From: Methylobacterium sp. R2-1
GTDB lineage: Bacteria; Pseudomonadota; Alphaproteobacteria; Rhizobiales; Beijerinckiaceae
Length of the DNA stretch: 64,000 nucleotides
Reading direction: 5' to 3'
Assembly (NCBI RefSeq): GCF_014191355.1
Contig: NZ_JACHWM010000005.1
Span: forward strand, 186,001 to 250,000
The notes beneath the pieces were generated by a model. That model worked only from the letters and a program-made list of their open reading frames with translations, was not told the origin of the DNA and ran no database searches. Positions within the stretch are counted from its first letter, which is position 1. The number at the start of each line of letters is the position of its first letter. This document shows, one piece after another, positions 62,640-64,000 of the stretch. A program made the translations under genes and the position numbers.

Positions 62640-63590
62640 ATGACACAACGACTCGACAAGCGCCCCGAGGGGCAACCCCGCAGCCCCGCCACCTTCACCG
62701 CCTTCGGCCTCGCCGCCGAGGCCGAGTCCCTTGCGCCGGGGCTCTACGTGGTGGCCACTCCGATCGGCAACCTGCGCGACGTCTCGTTCCGCGCGCTGGC
62801 GACGCTCGCCGCCGCCGATGCGGTGCTCGCCGAGGACACGCGCGTCACCCGCACTCTGCTGATGCATTACGGGATCACGACGCCGCTCGTGTCCTACCAT
62901 GAGCATTCGAACGAGGCGGTGCGCGAGCGGATGGTGATGCGGCTGAAGGCCGGCGAAACCCTGGCGCTGGTCTCAGATGCCGGCACGCCGCTCGTCTCGG
63001 ACCCCGGGTTCAAGCTCGTCCAGGCGGCGATTGCCGCCGGCATCCCCGTGACGCCGATCCCGGGCCCGTCCGCGGTCATGACCGCCATCGTCGCCGCCGG
63101 CCTGCCGACCGACCGCTTCTTCTTCGAGGGGTTCCTGCCGCAGAAGTCGGGTGCCCGGCGCAACCGTCTGGAGGCGCTTGCCACCATTCCCGGCACGCTG
63201 GTGGTGTTCGAGTCGCCGCATCGTCTTCCCGAGATGCTGGCGGATGCGGCCGCCACCCTCGGACCGGAGCGGCCGGCGGCGGTGGCGCGCGAATTGACCA
63301 AGCTCTACGAGACGATCCGCCGCGACAGCCTCGGCGGTCTGGCCGAGGCCTTCGCCCAGGAGGGACCGCCCAAGGGTGAGGTCGTGGTGGTGATCGGCGC
63401 CGCCCCCGAAGACGCCGTCACGCGGGAAGCCGATACAGGACTCGATGCGCGCATCGAGGCGGCGCTCGCCCGCCACTCGATCAAGGATGCGGCGGCCCTC
63501 ATCGCCGACGAGACCGGCCAGCCGAAGCGCGTCGTCTATGCCCGCGCCCTGGCGATTGCCCGCCGGGCCGACGATGAAACCTCGGCCTGA
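62640..63590 (+). CDS. rsmI: 16S rRNA 2'-O-ribose C1402 methyltransferase
   Basis: Methyltransferase of 316 residues acting on 16S rRNA C1402. The tetrapyrrole-methylase fold is shown by [22 protein letters not shown] (about 34-55), [34 protein letters not shown] (about 113-128), [18 protein letters not shown] and [10 protein letters not shown]. Divergent from the LpoA-like gene, the classic yraL/lpoA/yraN arrangement. Confidence 0.95.
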   Translation: MTQRLDKRPEGQPRSPATFTAFGLAAEAESLAPGLYVVATPIGNLRDVSFRALATLAAADAVLAEDTRVTRTLLMHYGITTPLVSYHEHSNEAVRERMVMRLKAGETLALVSDAGTPLVSDPGFKLVQAAIAAGIPVTPIPGPSAVMTAIVAAGLPTDRFFFEGFLPQKSGARRNRLEALATIPGTLVVFESPHRLPEMLADAAATLGPERPAAVARELTKLYETIRRDSLGGLAEAFAQEGPPKGEVVVVIGAAPEDAVTREADTGLDARIEAALARHSIKDAAALIADETGQPKRVVYARALAIARRADDETSA

Positions 63591-63960
63591 TCCGGACGCG
63601 CGGCGCCGGGCCACCCACGGCCGCGGCCACTCGGCCGAAGCGTGGGCGCTGCTGGCCCTGATGCTGAAGGGCTACCGCCCGCTCGCCCGACGCTTCGCGG
63701 CCTCGGGCGGAGAGATCGACCTGATCGTGCGGCGGGGGCGCACGGTCGCCTTCGTCGAGGTCAAGGCACGCGCGACGCTAGACACTGCCGCGATCGCGAT
63801 CGACGCCCGAAAGCGCGCGCGCCTGTCCCGAGCGGCGCGGGCATGGCTCGCGCGTCACCCGCTTCCGGCCGACGCGACCCTGCGGGCGGATGCGGTGTTC
63901 GTGGCGCCGCGCTGTTGGCCGCGCCACCTGCCGAACGCATTCGAGATTGAAGGTTTGTGA
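63574..63960 (+). CDS. YraN-family protein (UPF0102)
   Basis: Protein of 128 residues with a nuclease-like fold of unknown substrate. Characteristic motifs: [24 protein letters not shown] (about 18-41), [25 protein letters not shown] (about 44-68), where the E-x-K pair resembles a restriction-endonuclease-like active site, and a C-terminal [24 protein letters not shown] 63574 overlaps the end of rsmI by 17 bases. Standard neighbour of rsmI. Confidence 0.92.
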   Translation: MKPRPDPDARRRATHGRGHSAEAWALLALMLKGYRPLARRFAASGGEIDLIVRRGRTVAFVEVKARATLDTAAIAIDARKRARLSRAARAWLARHPLPADATLRADAVFVAPRCWPRHLPNAFEIEGL

Positions 63961-63973
63961 GGTGCCGGCCGCG

Positions 63974-64000
63974 ATGGGCCAGCTCCGTCAGCCCTCTGCG
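63974..64000 (+). CDS. Possible start of the next gene, cut by the right edge
   Basis: ATG 63974, 13 bases after the yraN stop and preceded by a GAGG-like site, opens a frame that runs to the edge (MGQLRQPSA). Only nine codons are visible, so no product can be named. Confidence 0.25.

Overview
The window is high-GC alphaproteobacterial chromosome. Its gene content (a cytochrome-b-linked, cysteine-type formate dehydrogenase with a long accessory operon, hrcA-rph-rdgB-hemW synteny, a long-form dCTP deaminase, a Yej-type transporter and a CycM-like cytochrome) points to the Methylobacteriaceae, most likely the Methylorubrum/Methylobacterium extorquens group. This is inferred from gene content and protein flavour, not from a database search. 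The window is tightly packed, with about 65 genes on both strands, one tRNA gene and no CRISPR array or intact insertion sequence.

Layout. 1-5.5 kb (minus strand): a sulfonate/taurine/nitrate-type ABC importer (binding protein, permease, ATPase), an OsmC-family thiol peroxidase, and an OmpR-type response regulator overlapping its sensor kinase. 5.6-10.8 kb: core genes glnD, grpE, pheA and kdsB. 11-19.3 kb: a membrane-anchored cytochrome c with an unusual charged tail, two paralogous YejA-like binding proteins with YejB but no YejE/YejF, a GNAT acetyltransferase and an acyl-CoA synthetase. 19.3-24.9 kb: a family-2 glycosyltransferase, tRNA-Ser(GCT), a gene-poor stretch, an odd two-part unknown protein, anaerobic hemN with a good FNR/FixK-type box, and dcd. 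25-27.5 kb: apaG, argE and a bestrophin-like channel.

27.6-48.3 kb forms a formate/molybdenum neighbourhood: a ModE-like regulator with a binding-protein-type sensor domain, a degenerate serine recombinase, a formate/nitrite transporter (FNT family), a molybdopterin-binding-domain protein, then unrelated genes (sfsA, FkbM methyltransferase, hydrolase, ABC-2 exporter), and finally the FDH3 locus. There a four-cluster ferredoxin-like protein (minus strand) faces a plus-strand operon of lipoate-ligase-like, DUF6505, DUF6352, DUF3305, DUF3306, TorD chaperone, small Tat peptide, fdh3A, fdh3B and fdh3C, followed by two small exported proteins of unknown role. The first five genes are joined by 4-base stop/start overlaps, suggesting translational coupling and a shared job in cofactor insertion or maturation of the dehydrogenase.

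49.3-56.7 kb: a YgjV-like membrane protein, then a self-contained efflux unit (two TetR-type operators, a small membrane protein, TetR regulator, adaptor, RND pump, strong terminator) and a DMT transporter. 56.8-64 kb: hrcA, a histidine-rich secreted protein, rph-rdgB, a palindromic repeat element, hemW, an LpoA-like lipoprotein, rsmI and a YraN-family gene.

No clearly new defence or mobile system is visible. The most promising under-described system is the FDH3 accessory module with its divergent polyferredoxin, its possible ModE-like regulator and the two small exported proteins behind fdh3C.
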